A stretch of DNA of 64,000 nucleotides. Origin: Chrysomallon squamiferum (lineage: Eukaryota; Mollusca; Gastropoda; Neomphalida; Peltospiridae). Of the stretch, positions 63,824 through 64,000 are shown piece by piece. The stretch lies in the NCBI GenBank assembly GCA_012295275.1, contig CM022670.1, positions 40,035,251 through 40,099,250 of the forward strand, in the 5' to 3' direction. Position numbers and translations under genes: made by a program. The notes below the pieces were generated by a model, which worked only from the letters and a program-made list of their open reading frames with translations, was not told the DNA's origin and made no database searches. Position 1 is the first letter of the stretch, and each line of letters begins with the position of its first letter.

Positions 63824-64000
63824 GTCAGTACATGTTTTACAAAATATTACTAACAAAGATAATTTTATAAAAATTTATATCATTGAGGTGTTTAAGAATT
63901 AAGAAATTTGTTATTACTATAGACTTCAAAAATAATTTGTAAAAATAAACAAGCACTCACATAAATACATGAACATACATATCTAAATTGTTTATTTTTA
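63824..64000. other. Start of intron 48, running off the window
   Basis: AT-rich sequence after the exon 48 donor with no recognisable exon. Confidence 0.7.

Noticed and set aside
1-64000. rRNA genes, reverse transcriptase or transposase genes, viral insertions
   Set aside because: I looked for the usual motifs and long frames on both strands and saw none. Only non-autonomous elements are present.

Overview
This window is animal nuclear DNA. It is about 70 % A+T, packed with microsatellites, and its genes are split by GT-AG introns with long non-coding gaps. The proteins are metazoan: a LIM/hillarin-like protein, a C8orf74 homologue and a giant doublecortin-PLAT protein. Gene content, intron sizes and repeat style suggest a marine lophotrochozoan, most likely a mollusc. 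This is an inference; nothing in the window fixes the species.

Layout. (1) Bases 1-13433 hold no gene I can support. They are probably intron of the gene that begins at 14.1 kb on the minus strand, and contain simple repeats, two minisatellites, a G-quadruplex motif and one MITE. (2) 13434-14134 (minus) is the 5' part of a LIM-domain, hillarin-like gene running off the left edge. (3) 14.2-21.5 kb is an intergenic, microsatellite-rich desert. (4) 21500-24993 (minus) is a complete five-exon C8orf74 homologue of 310 residues. (5) 24994-26104 separates this gene from its head-to-head neighbour and is a candidate shared promoter. (6) 26105-63823 (plus) is the 5' part of one very large gene. I could place 48 coding exons with matching phases (7007 coding bases, about 2335 residues), and the gene continues past the right edge.

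The giant gene encodes two N-terminal doublecortin domains, two PLAT domains, a region of about 268 residues that looks like two beta-trefoils, and then at least eleven more PLAT domains. Its PLAT ladder is like LOXHD1, while the paired DCX N-terminus is like RP1-type axonemal proteins. The combination suggests a scaffold linking microtubules to membrane. The PLATs alternate between two subtypes with conserved intron phases, so the ladder grew mainly by duplicating two-domain blocks.

Points for a second look: an in-frame TGA in PLAT-7, single-base frameshifts in PLAT-8 and PLAT-12, a tandemly duplicated 27-nt microexon, a possible short isoform ending at an intronic poly(A) site, a GC-AG intron, and a 0.9-kb minisatellite whose every unit repeats the sequence of the 3' splice site it abuts. 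The lesions could be assembly errors, real null alleles or relaxed constraint. The sequence alone does not decide.
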